Source: JBJKPP01 sp046706145 (GTDB lineage: Bacteria > Bacteroidota > Ignavibacteria > Ignavibacteriales > Ignavibacteriaceae). From it: a DNA stretch of 35,267 bases. Below the pieces are notes generated by a model. That model had not been told where the DNA came from. It made no database searches and saw nothing but the letters and a program-made list of their open reading frames with translations. Of this stretch, positions 16,664 through 25,739 are shown one piece after another. Every line of letters starts with the position of its first letter. The first letter of the stretch is position 1. The position numbers and the translations under genes are program-made. Location: the NCBI GenBank assembly GCA_046706145.1, contig JBJKPP010000046.1, positions 1 through 35,267 on the forward strand, in the 5' to 3' direction.

Positions 16664-16680
16664 CGTGAAAACGTTTCACG
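16664..16680. repeat. Inverted repeat inside the origin region
   Basis: CGTGAAA and TTTCACG are perfect 7-base arms around a 3-base centre ACG. The half-sites GTGAAA/TTTCAC recall the two halves of a ParB parS site, but in the everted order, so it is not a parS. It could bind a dimeric origin regulator or be incidental. Confidence 0.5.
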
Positions 16681-16798
16681 TTTATTGTCATTGCCTATAA
16701 TTTTTTATTAACAGTAATTTTGTTATAAAGACAAAGTCATGGTGCGGTAATTCTATTATTTACACAGAGTTACGTGGGCACGCTTAATGTTGATAGGT

Positions 16799-16807
16799 TG
16801 TGAATAT
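16799..16807 (-). promoter_or_regulatory. Near-consensus DnaA box
   Basis: TGTGAATAT, one base off the consensus, is part of a 12-base sequence repeated exactly at 16636. It lies 79 bp upstream of the dnaA start, in the same orientation as the other boxes. Confidence 0.6.
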
Positions 16808-16873
16808 CTTTTTTGCTCCCTCTTTTTTGTTTGTTTCTTTGAGCTTTGTTTTATTCAATTCTAAATATTTTGT

Positions 16874-16882
16874 TGTGGATAA
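16874..16882 (-). promoter_or_regulatory. Perfect DnaA box at the dnaA start
   Basis: TGTGGATAA is the exact reverse complement of the consensus TTATCCACA. It ends three bases before the dnaA ATG, where a Shine-Dalgarno would normally be, and none is visible. DnaA bound here would block transcript passage or a promoter, which fits the known autoregulation of dnaA genes. Confidence 0.8.
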
Positions 16883-16885
16883 TTT

Positions 16886-18292
16886 ATGACAACTAGCTTA
16901 CAGCATATAAACAATAACTCGCCTGATGCTTTTATAAATATCTGGAAGGAATGCCTAAAAACCATACGGCAAAACGTAACTTTGATGACCTATAATACTT
17001 GGTTTCTTCCCATTAAACCCGTCAGTTTAAGCGGGTCCACGCTTGTTATTCAGTTGCCAAGCCATTTCTTCTGGGAATGGATTGAAGAACATTATAATAC
17101 GCTCATAAACAAAACCATAAGAGAGGTTTTGGGCGAAGATGGGTCTCTTTCCTATATTGTTTCCAAAGAAAGCGAGCAGGATAAAGACGATTTGGTTTTG
17201 TTTCCCCAAAAACCTAATATTAAAAATATGGTTCCTGAGGAAAGTAAAAAAAGTGATTTTAAAACTTACTTGAACCCGCGCTATACTTTTGATAACTTCA
17301 TTAAAGGAGAAGGAAATCAGCTGGCTAGAGCTGCTGCCAGTGCGGTGGGTGATAATCCTGGCGGTACTTCGTTTAATCCTCTTTTTGTATATGGCGGGGT
17401 TGGACTAGGAAAAACACACCTCGTTCAAGCTATAGGAAACAAAATTGTAAATAAATTTCCTAATAAAAGAGTTATCTATCTCTCCTCTGATAGTTTTACA
17501 GTTGAGTTTGTAGAATCCATCCAAAATAATACCGTGAATGATTTCTCTAACTTTTATCGCAAAATGGACGTGTTAATTATTGACGATATTCAGTTTTTAA
17601 TAGGAAAAGAAAAAACACAGGACCTTTTCTTTCATATCTTTAACACTCTTCACCAGGAAAGAAAACAAATTATACTCTCAAGTGATAAGCCGCCAAAAGA
17701 ATTGCGTGGATTAGACGAGAGATTAATATCGCGTTTTCAATGGGGTCTTGCTGCTGATATTCAGCCTCCTGAATTGGAAACTAGGATAGCTATCCTAAAA
17801 AGGAAGTCAGAGGACTTTGGAATGACTACGTCTAATGAAATTTTAGAGTATATAGCTAGCAACATTACTTCTAATATCAGAGAATTGGAAGGTTGCTTAA
17901 TAAAACTACTTGCCAATGCTTCTCTTAATTCTAAAGAAATAGACATGGAACTTACCAAGAAAACAGTAAAAGAAATTGCTACAGACAGAAAGGTAAGCAT
18001 CACTATAGAAACTATTACTAAAACTGTTTGCGACTACATGAAGGTTGATGAAAACAAGATCCGCGACAAAACTAGAAAAAAAGAAGTGGTTCTTGCCAGG
18101 CAGGTTGCTATGTATCTTTCTAAAGAACTAACTCGGTCTTCTTTAAAAACTATCGGTTTGCACTTTGGAGGTAGAGATCACTCAACGGTTATTCATGCGT
18201 GCTCTCTTATAGAATCCGCTAAGAAACAAGATGTTTCAATATCAGAATTATTAAATACTTTAAAAAACCACATTGAAATTATATCTTCATAA
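16886..18292 (+). CDS. dnaA: Chromosomal replication initiator protein DnaA
   Basis: A 468-residue AAA+ ATPase that binds DnaA boxes at oriC and opens the duplex. Domain I (about 12-85) binds helicase or its loaders, and a short linker (about 93-128) follows. The AAA+ core starts near YTFDNFIKGEGN (133-144), with Walker A GGVGLGKTH at 170-178, Walker B VLIIDDIQFL at 229-238, and a sensor region with the arginine finger LDERLISRFQWG. Domain IV at the C-terminus carries the DNA-binding signature GGRDHSTVIHA (428-438). Length is normal. It starts at the ATG three bases after a perfect DnaA box. The first gene downstream is dnaN, after a long non-coding gap. Confidence 0.99.
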   Translation: MTTSLQHINNNSPDAFINIWKECLKTIRQNVTLMTYNTWFLPIKPVSLSGSTLVIQLPSHFFWEWIEEHYNTLINKTIREVLGEDGSLSYIVSKESEQDKDDLVLFPQKPNIKNMVPEESKKSDFKTYLNPRYTFDNFIKGEGNQLARAAASAVGDNPGGTSFNPLFVYGGVGLGKTHLVQAIGNKIVNKFPNKRVIYLSSDSFTVEFVESIQNNTVNDFSNFYRKMDVLIIDDIQFLIGKEKTQDLFFHIFNTLHQERKQIILSSDKPPKELRGLDERLISRFQWGLAADIQPPELETRIAILKRKSEDFGMTTSNEILEYIASNITSNIRELEGCLIKLLANASLNSKEIDMELTKKTVKEIATDRKVSITIETITKTVCDYMKVDENKIRDKTRKKEVVLARQVAMYLSKELTRSSLKTIGLHFGGRDHSTVIHACSLIESAKKQDVSISELLNTLKNHIEIISS

Positions 18293-18728
18293 CCAATAAA
18301 TTTAGAGATCTACTTTTTCTATTTGTAAATCACCTTTCTTTTTTTCCAATGTTTACTTATGCCTCCGTACTTTCTATGCCTCCCTGTTCTTATAAAAGCA
18401 AAATCTTATATACACTTTCTAGTTAACAACTAGTTTATAGATTGTTAAATATGTGCATTTGTTTAAACGAAGTTTATAGGTATATAAAATTCTAGTTTTT
18501 ATTAACAATGTTCTTGTTCTAAAAAGTAGCTTTACATTCAACTACATACTCTTTTTTTTACTATTAACATATTAACATTATTATTAATTTTATTAATTAA
18601 TTCTTTAAAAAATATTAATAAATAATACGTACATATATAGGTGGAAAAAGGTACATGGTTAATAATTTCTTCAATTGAGATTTAACTTTTCTATTAGTAT
18701 TTTAAGTTGTTTAAAAGGAGATTTTTGC
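18293..18728. other. dnaA-dnaN non-coding region with a very AT-rich block (possible unwinding element)
   Basis: A 436-bp gap without a convincing gene. The stretch at about 18561-18628 is almost pure A/T, with only a handful of C residues. It contains the tandem ATTAACAT repeat (18563-18578) followed by TTATTAATTTTATTAATTAATT. One loose DnaA-box-like sequence, TTATTAACA, lies at 18499-18507. A short inverted repeat CTAGTT-AAC-AACTAG is at 18419-18433. The gap is much longer than needed for a dnaN promoter and resembles the downstream half of bipartite origins, where the duplex is opened. The function is inferred. Confidence 0.55.
18715..18720 (+). promoter_or_regulatory. Ribosome-binding site that sets the dnaN start
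   Basis: AAGGAG with eight bases to the ATG at 18729. It fixes the dnaN start there rather than at the in-frame TTG at 18675, which would add 18 residues unlike any clamp N-terminus. Confidence 0.85.
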
Positions 18729-19838
18729 ATGGAATTTAAGGTAAACAGTAGAATACTAGAGAAATTATTATCTAAAGTGATTCCAGCTGTACCAAGCAGA
18801 ACACCCATGTCAATATTAGAAAATTTTCTATTCGAAATTAAGGACGGATTGTTAACAGTTAGTGCTACAGACTTGGAATTATCGGTAAAATCCTCAATTA
18901 ATGTAGCGGCAGAAGAAAATATAAAAATAGTAGTTCCTGCAAAATTGCTTTATGATGTCATTAGGTCTTTTGGGGATACACAAATACAATTTATAACGGA
19001 AACCAACTCAAAACTAAAAATAAAGACAGAAGAGGGAACATATAACATAAGTTACTCCTCACAAGAGGATTTTCCAGAGATAGCAGAAGTCCAAAAGGAA
19101 AAAGAGGTCACAGTCAATGGCAACAGCTTAAAAAAAGCTATAGATCAAACTTCCTTTGCAATGAGTAAGGAAGATATGAGACCAGCAATGACAGGGACGC
19201 TGCTAGAATTTTCAGATGAAGGACTAAGATTTGTAACCACAGATGGCCATAGATTAGTTAAATATATTTATAAAGGGATAACGTCTAAAGAGATAGAACA
19301 ATATATCCTTCCTGAAAGAGTAATCTCCATATTAACTAAGCAACTAACGGAAGCAGATGTAAAAATATATTTCAGTAAAACACACATATCCCTTATCAAT
19401 GGGGATTTAGAGGTAATTTCTAGATTAATAGGTGAAAAATATCCTGCATACAACAGTGTTATACCAATGGAAAACGAGAACTTATTACAAATGAAAACGA
19501 AGAAATTACAGGATACAGTAAGACGAATGATGTTGTTTTCAACTACGAACTCCAAACAAGTGAAATTTTCTATAGGAAAGAACATACTAAGGATTTCTGC
19601 CGAAGATATCGATAGGGGATCCAATGCAGAAGAAAAGTTAGAATGTGTATATAAAGGCGATCCTATGGAAATTGGTTTTAATACAAATTATGTAAATGAC
19701 GTGCTCTCTCATGTTGGTACAGAAGAAGTAATATTCAAGCTTCATTCCCCGGTAAAAGCATGTATCATAGAACCTGCAGAAAAAGAGGAAAATGAGGAAT
19801 TAATGATGTTATTAATGCCGGTACGACTCAACAATTAA
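18729..19838 (+). CDS. dnaN: DNA polymerase III sliding clamp, beta subunit
   Basis: A 369-residue clamp that forms a ring dimer around DNA and tethers DNA polymerase III and other repair proteins. From the chosen ATG the product begins MEFKVNSRILEKLLSKVIPAV, the standard clamp N-terminus. Three repeated clamp domains of about 120 residues follow, with DMRPAMTGTLLEF and FVTTDGHRLVKY in the second, and the C-terminal clamp motif (LLMPVRL) that lines the partner-binding pocket. The reading frame extends upstream to a TTG, but the AAGGAG site decides the start. recF begins two bases after the stop codon, so the genes are probably co-translated. Confidence 0.98.
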   Translation: MEFKVNSRILEKLLSKVIPAVPSRTPMSILENFLFEIKDGLLTVSATDLELSVKSSINVAAEENIKIVVPAKLLYDVIRSFGDTQIQFITETNSKLKIKTEEGTYNISYSSQEDFPEIAEVQKEKEVTVNGNSLKKAIDQTSFAMSKEDMRPAMTGTLLEFSDEGLRFVTTDGHRLVKYIYKGITSKEIEQYILPERVISILTKQLTEADVKIYFSKTHISLINGDLEVISRLIGEKYPAYNSVIPMENENLLQMKTKKLQDTVRRMMLFSTTNSKQVKFSIGKNILRISAEDIDRGSNAEEKLECVYKGDPMEIGFNTNYVNDVLSHVGTEEVIFKLHSPVKACIIEPAEKEENEELMMLLMPVRLNN

Positions 19839-19840
19839 AC

Positions 19841-20953
19841 ATGGTCCTATCTTCAATACACTTAAAAAATTTTAGAAAACACTCAGAGCTATCACTAAAT
19901 TTTTCTAACAAAATTAACTACTTGATAGGAAACAACGGAATAGGAAAAACAACTGTTTTAGAGGCTATATATTACCTCTGTACTACTAAAGGGTATAAAA
20001 CTAAGAGTGACGCAGAATTGATAACTTTTAAGGAAAAACAACTTGCAGTAGAAGGTGTTTTTACCAATCAGAACGAGCAAGGAGCAAGAATTTATTATGA
20101 TATTGAAGGAAACGGAAAGAACTATTTTTTAAATGGGAAGAGGCTAACCAGGAACATAGAAATAATAGGAAAGTTTCCTGCGGTGTTATTGACCCCAGAA
20201 GATCACGCAATAACACAAGGACAACCTGCTTATAGAAGAAGGTTGGTAGATTCCACAATCTCGCAGGCAAACAGACTATATTTGGAAACGCTGTTAGATT
20301 ATAATAAAACACTTAGGCAGCGCTCTTTCCTATTACGCAAAATTAAAGAAAGACGAAGCAAACAGCTTATAGAAGAATTAGACGCATGGACAACTAAGTT
20401 AGTTGAAAGTGGCCTGCAACTAATCAACCACAGAAAAGTTTTTATAGTAGAATTTAATGAATATATATCACGTTCTTACAAAGACGTGATCGAAACCAAC
20501 GAAAACCCAAAGGTAACATATTCTTGTCTGGACGATTATAAAGGAGAAGATATAAAAGAACGTTTTGCAGAACAGTTGAAAGAGAAACAAGAAGAAGAAA
20601 TTAGAAGAACGACAAACTTAGTGGGTCCACATAGGGATGACTATATCTTCGAACTAAATGGATATTTGCTCAGATACTATGGTTCCCAAGGACAACACAA
20701 AACTTTTCAGATAGCTTTAAAATACACCCAGTATTTGTATTTGAAAGAAAAAATAGGCGAGGAACCTATTTTCTTGTTAGATGATGTTTTTGGAGAACTG
20801 GACACAGACAGAGCCATTAAAATAAGCAATCTATTAAGACATGCAGGACAGACTTTTATTACTGTAACCGACTTTAGCAACCTTAGCTTCATCAATCGTG
20901 ATAATAATGACTCGTTTATAAGAATGAACGAAAGAGAAACAGTTTATGCATAA
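19841..20953 (+). CDS. recF: DNA replication and repair protein RecF
   Basis: A 370-residue SMC/ABC-type ATPase that helps load RecA at gapped DNA. Walker A GNNGIGKTT is at 30-38, the ABC signature GSQGQHKTF at 281-289, and Walker B with the D-loop FLLDDVFGELD at 311-321. A coiled arm region with the family motifs PEDHAITQGQPAYRRR (119-134) and GPHRDDY (262-268) lies between. Length is typical. The ATG follows the dnaN stop by two bases. The 3' end overlaps the DUF721 gene by 8 bp. Confidence 0.98.
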   Translation: MVLSSIHLKNFRKHSELSLNFSNKINYLIGNNGIGKTTVLEAIYYLCTTKGYKTKSDAELITFKEKQLAVEGVFTNQNEQGARIYYDIEGNGKNYFLNGKRLTRNIEIIGKFPAVLLTPEDHAITQGQPAYRRRLVDSTISQANRLYLETLLDYNKTLRQRSFLLRKIKERRSKQLIEELDAWTTKLVESGLQLINHRKVFIVEFNEYISRSYKDVIETNENPKVTYSCLDDYKGEDIKERFAEQLKEKQEEEIRRTTNLVGPHRDDYIFELNGYLLRYYGSQGQHKTFQIALKYTQYLYLKEKIGEEPIFLLDDVFGELDTDRAIKISNLLRHAGQTFITVTDFSNLSFINRDNNDSFIRMNERETVYA

Positions 20954-21230
20954 AAAATTCATGAGCATAAAAGATGCAATAAACACAGAACCACAGCTTA
21001 GTAAAATAAAGGAGAACATAAAGAGATCGGATGTTGTTCTTAGGTTTTATGAAATATTTCCGGAATTACAAAAAGTAGTAGTGCCCATTAAAGTTGAAAA
21101 AGAATCAATTTATATTCATGTGGAAAATTCCGTTTGGAGAAGTGAAATAATATTCAAAGAAGAATTGTTCGTTAGCAAAATCAACAAATTCTTTAATGAG
21201 GAAATAATAAAGCATATAAGGTTTAAATAG
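20946..21230 (+). CDS. DUF721 protein, DciA-like helicase loader
   Basis: A 94-residue DUF721 protein. DUF721 members (DciA) load or recruit the replicative helicase DnaB in bacteria that lack DnaC or DnaI. The visible core is VPIKVEKESIYIHVENSVWR, followed by basic and hydrophobic residues (SEIIFKEELFVSKINKF), matching the family's compact alpha/beta KH-like domain. It is short, as in other Bacteroidota-type members. The chosen ATG overlaps the recF stop by 8 bp; an ATG at 20961 would give five fewer residues and is an alternative. Its place between recF and gyrB is common in related bacteria and supports a replication role. Confidence 0.85.
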   Translation: MHKKFMSIKDAINTEPQLSKIKENIKRSDVVLRFYEIFPELQKVVVPIKVEKESIYIHVENSVWRSEIIFKEELFVSKINKFFNEEIIKHIRFK

Positions 21231-21253
21231 TAAAAAAAGCAAAAAACAAACAT

Positions 21254-23230
21254 ATGTCAAAAAGCAGCAACACATCAGAAAACTATAGTGCTAAGAGCAT
21301 AAACGTACTCAAAGGGCTGGAAGCAGTACGAAAACGCCCTGCCATGTACATTGGTGATGTAAGCGCTCGTGGTTTACACCACCTGGTAAACGAGGTTGTG
21401 GATAACAGTATAGATGAGACCCTGGCCGGTTACGCGAACAGCATTTCAGTTATCATACATAAAAATGAGAGCATTACTATAGAAGACAACGGGCGCGGAA
21501 TTCCTGTTGATATTCACCCGGTAGAAAAAGTATCCGCACTGGAAGTAGTAATGACTGTTCTACACGCAGGCGGTAAGTTTGATAAAAACAGTTACAAAGT
21601 GTCCGGCGGCCTTCACGGAGTAGGTGTATCAGTTGTAAATGCATTGTCTGAATGGCTAGAAGTAGAAGTGAAAAGAGATGGAAAAGTTTATTCTCAAGAA
21701 TATAAACGCGGAAAACCATTAAAGCCTGTTAAAGTAATAGGTAAAGCGAAAAAAGGAGACACCGGAACAAAGACCACCTTTATGCCTGATAATGAGATAT
21801 TTAAGGTAAGGTCATTTAAGTTTGATACATTGGCCGAAAGAATGAGAGAATTGGCTTACCTTAATAAGACCGTTGTTATTAAAATCAAAGATGAAAGAAA
21901 CGGTGGAGAGGAAGCAACATATCATTTTAAAGGCGGCCTTATAGAGTTTGTAAAATATCTGGATGAAACCAGAGAACCCCTGCACAAAACTGTGTATATA
22001 GAAGGAGAAAAAGATAACACCCCTATTGAAATAGCTTTTCACTATAATAATTCATATGCAGAAAACATTTTTTCCTATGTAAATAATATAAACACACATG
22101 AAGGCGGAACACACCTCGTTGGATTTAAAACGGCTTTAACCCGAACCTTTAATAATTATGCATCAAAGAACAATCTTATAAAGGATGGAAAAATATCACT
22201 TACAGGCGACGATTTTCGCGAGGGTTTGACAGCCGTGATATCCGTAAAAGTTGCAGAGCCACAATTTGAAGGGCAAACTAAAACAAAACTTGGTAATAGT
22301 GAAACCAAGTCCGCAGTCGAGACGCTGGTGGGAGAAAAACTCTCAGAATATCTGGAAGAAAACCCTGCCGTGGGTAAAAAAATAATTGAAAAATGCCTAA
22401 GAGCTGCAGAAGCAAGAGAAGCCGCCCGGAAAGCACGGGATCTGGCTAGAAGAAAAAATGCTCTCGACAGCATTGGTTTGCCTGGTAAACTTGCCGATTG
22501 TTCTATAACCGACCCGGAGCACTGTGAAATTTATATAGTAGAGGGAGACTCTGCTGGCGGTTCCGCAAAACAGGGCAGGGACAGAAGATTCCAGGCGATA
22601 CTTCCACTTAAGGGAAAAATTCTGAATGTGGAAAAGGCCAAGATGAATAAGATTTTAGAAAACAATGAAATAAAAGCAATCATCTCAGCAATCGGAGCGG
22701 GGTTGGGGCCTGAGTTTGATACGCTAAAAGCGAGGTATGGCAAGATAATTTTAATGACCGATGCCGACGTTGATGGAAGCCATATTAGAACATTATTGCT
22801 TACATTCTTTTATCGTCACATGAAGGACCTTATTACTTCAGGCAAGGTTTATATAGCGCAACCGCCACTATATAAAATTAAAAAAGGTAAAGAAGAATTT
22901 TATGCTTACGATGATAACGAAAGAGACGATATATTAAAGAGGTTTAAAGTTAACGGTAAAGAAAATACTGAAGAGGTCGTTGAACAGATAATAGAAGAAG
23001 GCTCGGTTAAAGGAGTCAGCATATCAAGATATAAAGGTTTGGGAGAAATGAACCCAGAGCAGCTTTGGGATACCACCATGAACCCTGAAACTAGAACTGT
23101 TCTTCAGGTTACTTTGGAAAGTGCGGCTACTGCAGATAAAATTTTTGAAACCCTGATGGGAGATTCGGTAGAACCTCGCAGGGAATTTATAGAGAAAAAC
23201 GCCAAGTATGTTAGAAACTTGGATGTATAA
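21254..23230 (+). CDS. gyrB: DNA gyrase subunit B
   Basis: A 658-residue ATPase subunit of DNA gyrase, which introduces negative supercoils. The GHKL ATP-binding domain shows catalytic Glu47 (NEVVDNS), DNGRGIP at 78-84 and GGLHGVGVSVVNALS (118-132). The transducer carries the QTKTKLGN motif (341-348), whose Lys contacts ATP. The TOPRIM domain has EGDSAGG (430-436) and DADVDGSHIRTL (503-514), and the tail has YKGLGEMN. It lacks the large insert of E. coli GyrB (804 residues). The gene lies 23 bp after the DUF721 gene and 30 bp before gyrA. No strong ribosome-binding site is visible. Confidence 0.98.
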   Translation: MSKSSNTSENYSAKSINVLKGLEAVRKRPAMYIGDVSARGLHHLVNEVVDNSIDETLAGYANSISVIIHKNESITIEDNGRGIPVDIHPVEKVSALEVVMTVLHAGGKFDKNSYKVSGGLHGVGVSVVNALSEWLEVEVKRDGKVYSQEYKRGKPLKPVKVIGKAKKGDTGTKTTFMPDNEIFKVRSFKFDTLAERMRELAYLNKTVVIKIKDERNGGEEATYHFKGGLIEFVKYLDETREPLHKTVYIEGEKDNTPIEIAFHYNNSYAENIFSYVNNINTHEGGTHLVGFKTALTRTFNNYASKNNLIKDGKISLTGDDFREGLTAVISVKVAEPQFEGQTKTKLGNSETKSAVETLVGEKLSEYLEENPAVGKKIIEKCLRAAEAREAARKARDLARRKNALDSIGLPGKLADCSITDPEHCEIYIVEGDSAGGSAKQGRDRRFQAILPLKGKILNVEKAKMNKILENNEIKAIISAIGAGLGPEFDTLKARYGKIILMTDADVDGSHIRTLLLTFFYRHMKDLITSGKVYIAQPPLYKIKKGKEEFYAYDDNERDDILKRFKVNGKENTEEVVEQIIEEGSVKGVSISRYKGLGEMNPEQLWDTTMNPETRTVLQVTLESAATADKIFETLMGDSVEPRREFIEKNAKYVRNLDV

Positions 23231-23260
23231 AAGAAAAAAATTTCATAAAGAAAAGTATTT

Positions 23261-25711
23261 ATGGCAACAATTTTTGAAAAAATAGTACCTGTTTCCTTAG
23301 AAGAGGAGATGAAATCCTCTTACATAGATTATTCTATGTCAGTAATAGTAGCAAGAGCGCTTCCTGATGTAAGAGACGGCTTGAAGCCGGTTCACCGCAG
23401 AGTATTATACGGAATGCAGGAATTGGGTGTAGCTTATAACAAACCATATAAAAAATCAGCTAGAATTGTTGGAGAAGTCTTAGGTAAGTATCATCCGCAT
23501 GGAGATACTGCGGTTTACGATACTATGGTAAGAATGGTTCAAAGTTTTTCTCTTAGATACCCCCTGGTTGATGGACAGGGAAATTTTGGCTCTGTAGATG
23601 GCGACTCCCCTGCCGCAATGCGCTATACCGAAGCACGTTTGGCAAGAATTGCTGACGAAATGTTGCGTGATCTCGATAAAAACACAGTTGACTTCACTCC
23701 TAACTTTGACGATTCGCTACAGGAACCAACAGTTCTGCCCTCGTACTTACCAAATCTTTTGATTAACGGTTCCAGCGGTATTGCCGTGGGCATGGCAACA
23801 AACATACCTCCCCATAATTTGGGAGAAGTTATAGACGGTCTGGTTGCGATGATAAATAAACCGGATATCACTGATGAGAAATTGATGAAATATGTGGTTG
23901 CCCCGGATTTTCCAACCGGCGGGATTATTTATGGCTACGCGGGCGTTAAGGATGCTTATAAAACCGGACGAGGAAGAATATTAATTAGAGCAAAAGCAAA
24001 TGTAGAAACTCAAAAGAACGGCAGAGAAAGTATAATTATTACAGAACTACCCTATCAGGTTAACAAAGCCGGACTAATTGAAAAGATAGCGGAGCTCGTC
24101 AGGGGTGGAAAAATTTCAGACATATCAAATATAAGAGATGAATCCGATCGCGACGGAATGAGAGTTGTCATAGAATTAAAAAGGGACGCACAGCCATCTG
24201 TTGTTCTCAACCAGCTTTTTAAGCATACTCAAATGCAGACTACATTTGGCGTTATAATGCTTGCTCTTGTAAACGGCATTCCAAAAGTTCTTACTCTAAA
24301 AGAAGCAATGAAGCATTTCATCGACCACAGGATGGATGTTTTAATTAGAAGAACAAAGTACGAGTTAGATGCAGCAGAAAGACGAGCACACATTTTAGAG
24401 GGTTATATAATTGCTCTGGACAACATAGATGAAGTTATAGAAACGATAAAGAAGTCTAGAGACGTTGAAACCGCGAAGAAAAATTTGATGCGGAAGTTCA
24501 AGCTTTCCGAGATACAGGCAAAAGCAATCCTCGATATGCGTTTGCAGAGATTGACTGGTCTCGAAAGAAAGAAAATAGAAGATGAGTATAAAGAAGTAAT
24601 TAAGTTGATTGAAAGACTAAAGGGGATTCTAGAGAGAGAAGATAAAAGATATCTGATAATTAAGGAAGAATTACTAGAAATTAAGAAAAAGTACGGAGAT
24701 TCACGAAGAACCGAAATAGTGCACGATTATGAGGATTTTTCACTGGAAGATATTATTGCCGAAGAAGATGTCGTGGTTACAATCTCTCATCGTGGATTTA
24801 TTAAAAGATTCCCTGTAAGCGGATATAGAAAACAAGCAAGAGGCGGCAAGGGAGTAACCGGCGCCGGCACCAAGGATGATGATTTCATTGAGCACATGTT
24901 TATTGCTTCCACGCACCAGTATATTTTGTTTTTCACAGACCAGGGAAAATGTTATTGGTTGAAAGTTTTTGAAATACCCGAAGGTGGAAGAGCTGCAAGG
25001 GGCCGCTCAATCTTAAATCTTGTACAGAAAGATAAAGATGAGGAAATCACGGCATTTGTTACAGTCAAGGAGTTCTCTGATAGCCAATATTTAGTTATGG
25101 CAACCCGCAACGGAACAATTAAGAAAACGGTACTTTCCGCATATGGGAATGTTAGAAAGAATGGAATCAACGCAATAAACCTCGCAAAAGGCGACAAACT
25201 TATAGAAGTGAAATTAACCGATGGCAATAACGACATAGTAATTGGAACAAGAAATGGCTTTGCAATAAGGTTTAATGAAAAAGATGTTCGGGAAATGGGC
25301 AGAACCGCTACCGGAGTAAGAGGAGTTAGGTTGGGAAAAGATGATAGGGTGGTCGGTTTACTAGTCATCAAAAGGAAAGGCTCTATTCTGGTAGTTACAT
25401 CAAAGGGATATGGAAAAAGATCCGATATAAATGACTATAGAATTACACACCGCGGCGGAAAGGGCGTTATAACCGTAAAAGCAAGCGATAAAAACGGGAA
25501 GATGATTGCAATGATGGAATCTATGGACGAAGATGAGCTGGTTATAATTACCACACAAGGAATGGTAATAAGGCAAAGCGTTAAGGACATCAGGGTTATG
25601 GGAAGGAACACGCAGGGAGTAAGAGTAATAAGACTCAAAGAAGCTGATTCAATAGCCGATATCGCCAAGGTAGTTCCGGAAGAACGTGAAAACATAACCG
25701 AAGAAGCATAA
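23261..25711 (+). CDS. gyrA: DNA gyrase subunit A
   Basis: An 816-residue DNA-cleaving subunit. The catalytic tyrosine is Tyr122 in AAMRYTEARL, identical in number to E. coli. The quinolone-resistance region reads KYHPHGDTAVYDTMVR (76-91), with Thr83 and Asp87 at the key positions; Thr at 83 is a natural variant in several bacteria. The coiled coil and C-gate follow (about 360-490). The C-terminal pinwheel begins near 500 with the GyrA box QARGGKG at 525-531, one change from the consensus QRRGGKG; this marks it as gyrase rather than topoisomerase IV. It is the last gene of the dnaA-side cluster. The S8 protease converges on it, with 28 bp between. Confidence 0.98.
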   Translation: MATIFEKIVPVSLEEEMKSSYIDYSMSVIVARALPDVRDGLKPVHRRVLYGMQELGVAYNKPYKKSARIVGEVLGKYHPHGDTAVYDTMVRMVQSFSLRYPLVDGQGNFGSVDGDSPAAMRYTEARLARIADEMLRDLDKNTVDFTPNFDDSLQEPTVLPSYLPNLLINGSSGIAVGMATNIPPHNLGEVIDGLVAMINKPDITDEKLMKYVVAPDFPTGGIIYGYAGVKDAYKTGRGRILIRAKANVETQKNGRESIIITELPYQVNKAGLIEKIAELVRGGKISDISNIRDESDRDGMRVVIELKRDAQPSVVLNQLFKHTQMQTTFGVIMLALVNGIPKVLTLKEAMKHFIDHRMDVLIRRTKYELDAAERRAHILEGYIIALDNIDEVIETIKKSRDVETAKKNLMRKFKLSEIQAKAILDMRLQRLTGLERKKIEDEYKEVIKLIERLKGILEREDKRYLIIKEELLEIKKKYGDSRRTEIVHDYEDFSLEDIIAEEDVVVTISHRGFIKRFPVSGYRKQARGGKGVTGAGTKDDDFIEHMFIASTHQYILFFTDQGKCYWLKVFEIPEGGRAARGRSILNLVQKDKDEEITAFVTVKEFSDSQYLVMATRNGTIKKTVLSAYGNVRKNGINAINLAKGDKLIEVKLTDGNNDIVIGTRNGFAIRFNEKDVREMGRTATGVRGVRLGKDDRVVGLLVIKRKGSILVVTSKGYGKRSDINDYRITHRGGKGVITVKASDKNGKMIAMMESMDEDELVIITTQGMVIRQSVKDIRVMGRNTQGVRVIRLKEADSIADIAKVVPEERENITEEA

Positions 25712-25739
25712 CCGTAGTAAGAACAGAGCAAAAGAAAGA

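Larger units (their letters stand above)
16450..16885. other. oriC: Probable replication origin, rpmH-dnaA part (oriC)
   Basis: A 436-bp non-coding, AT-rich stretch between divergent rpmH and dnaA, the classical position of bacterial oriC. It contains one perfect and three one-mismatch DnaA boxes, all in the same orientation: 16636-16644, 16647-16655, 16799-16807 and 16874-16882. The 12-mer TGTGAATATCTT occurs twice (16636-16647 and 16799-16810). An inverted repeat CGTGAAA-ACG-TTTCACG is at 16664-16680. The region must also hold the rpmH and dnaA promoters; I cannot place them securely. Origin function is inferred from location plus boxes. Confidence 0.8.

Noticed and set aside
16664..16680. 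ParB parS site
   Set aside because: The half-sites are in the opposite order to TGTTTCAC-GTGAAACA, and no second copy was seen.
18675..18728. Upstream TTG start for dnaN adding 18 residues
   Set aside because: The AAGGAG site at 18715-18720 sits inside this extension and points to the ATG at 18729, which gives the standard clamp N-terminus.
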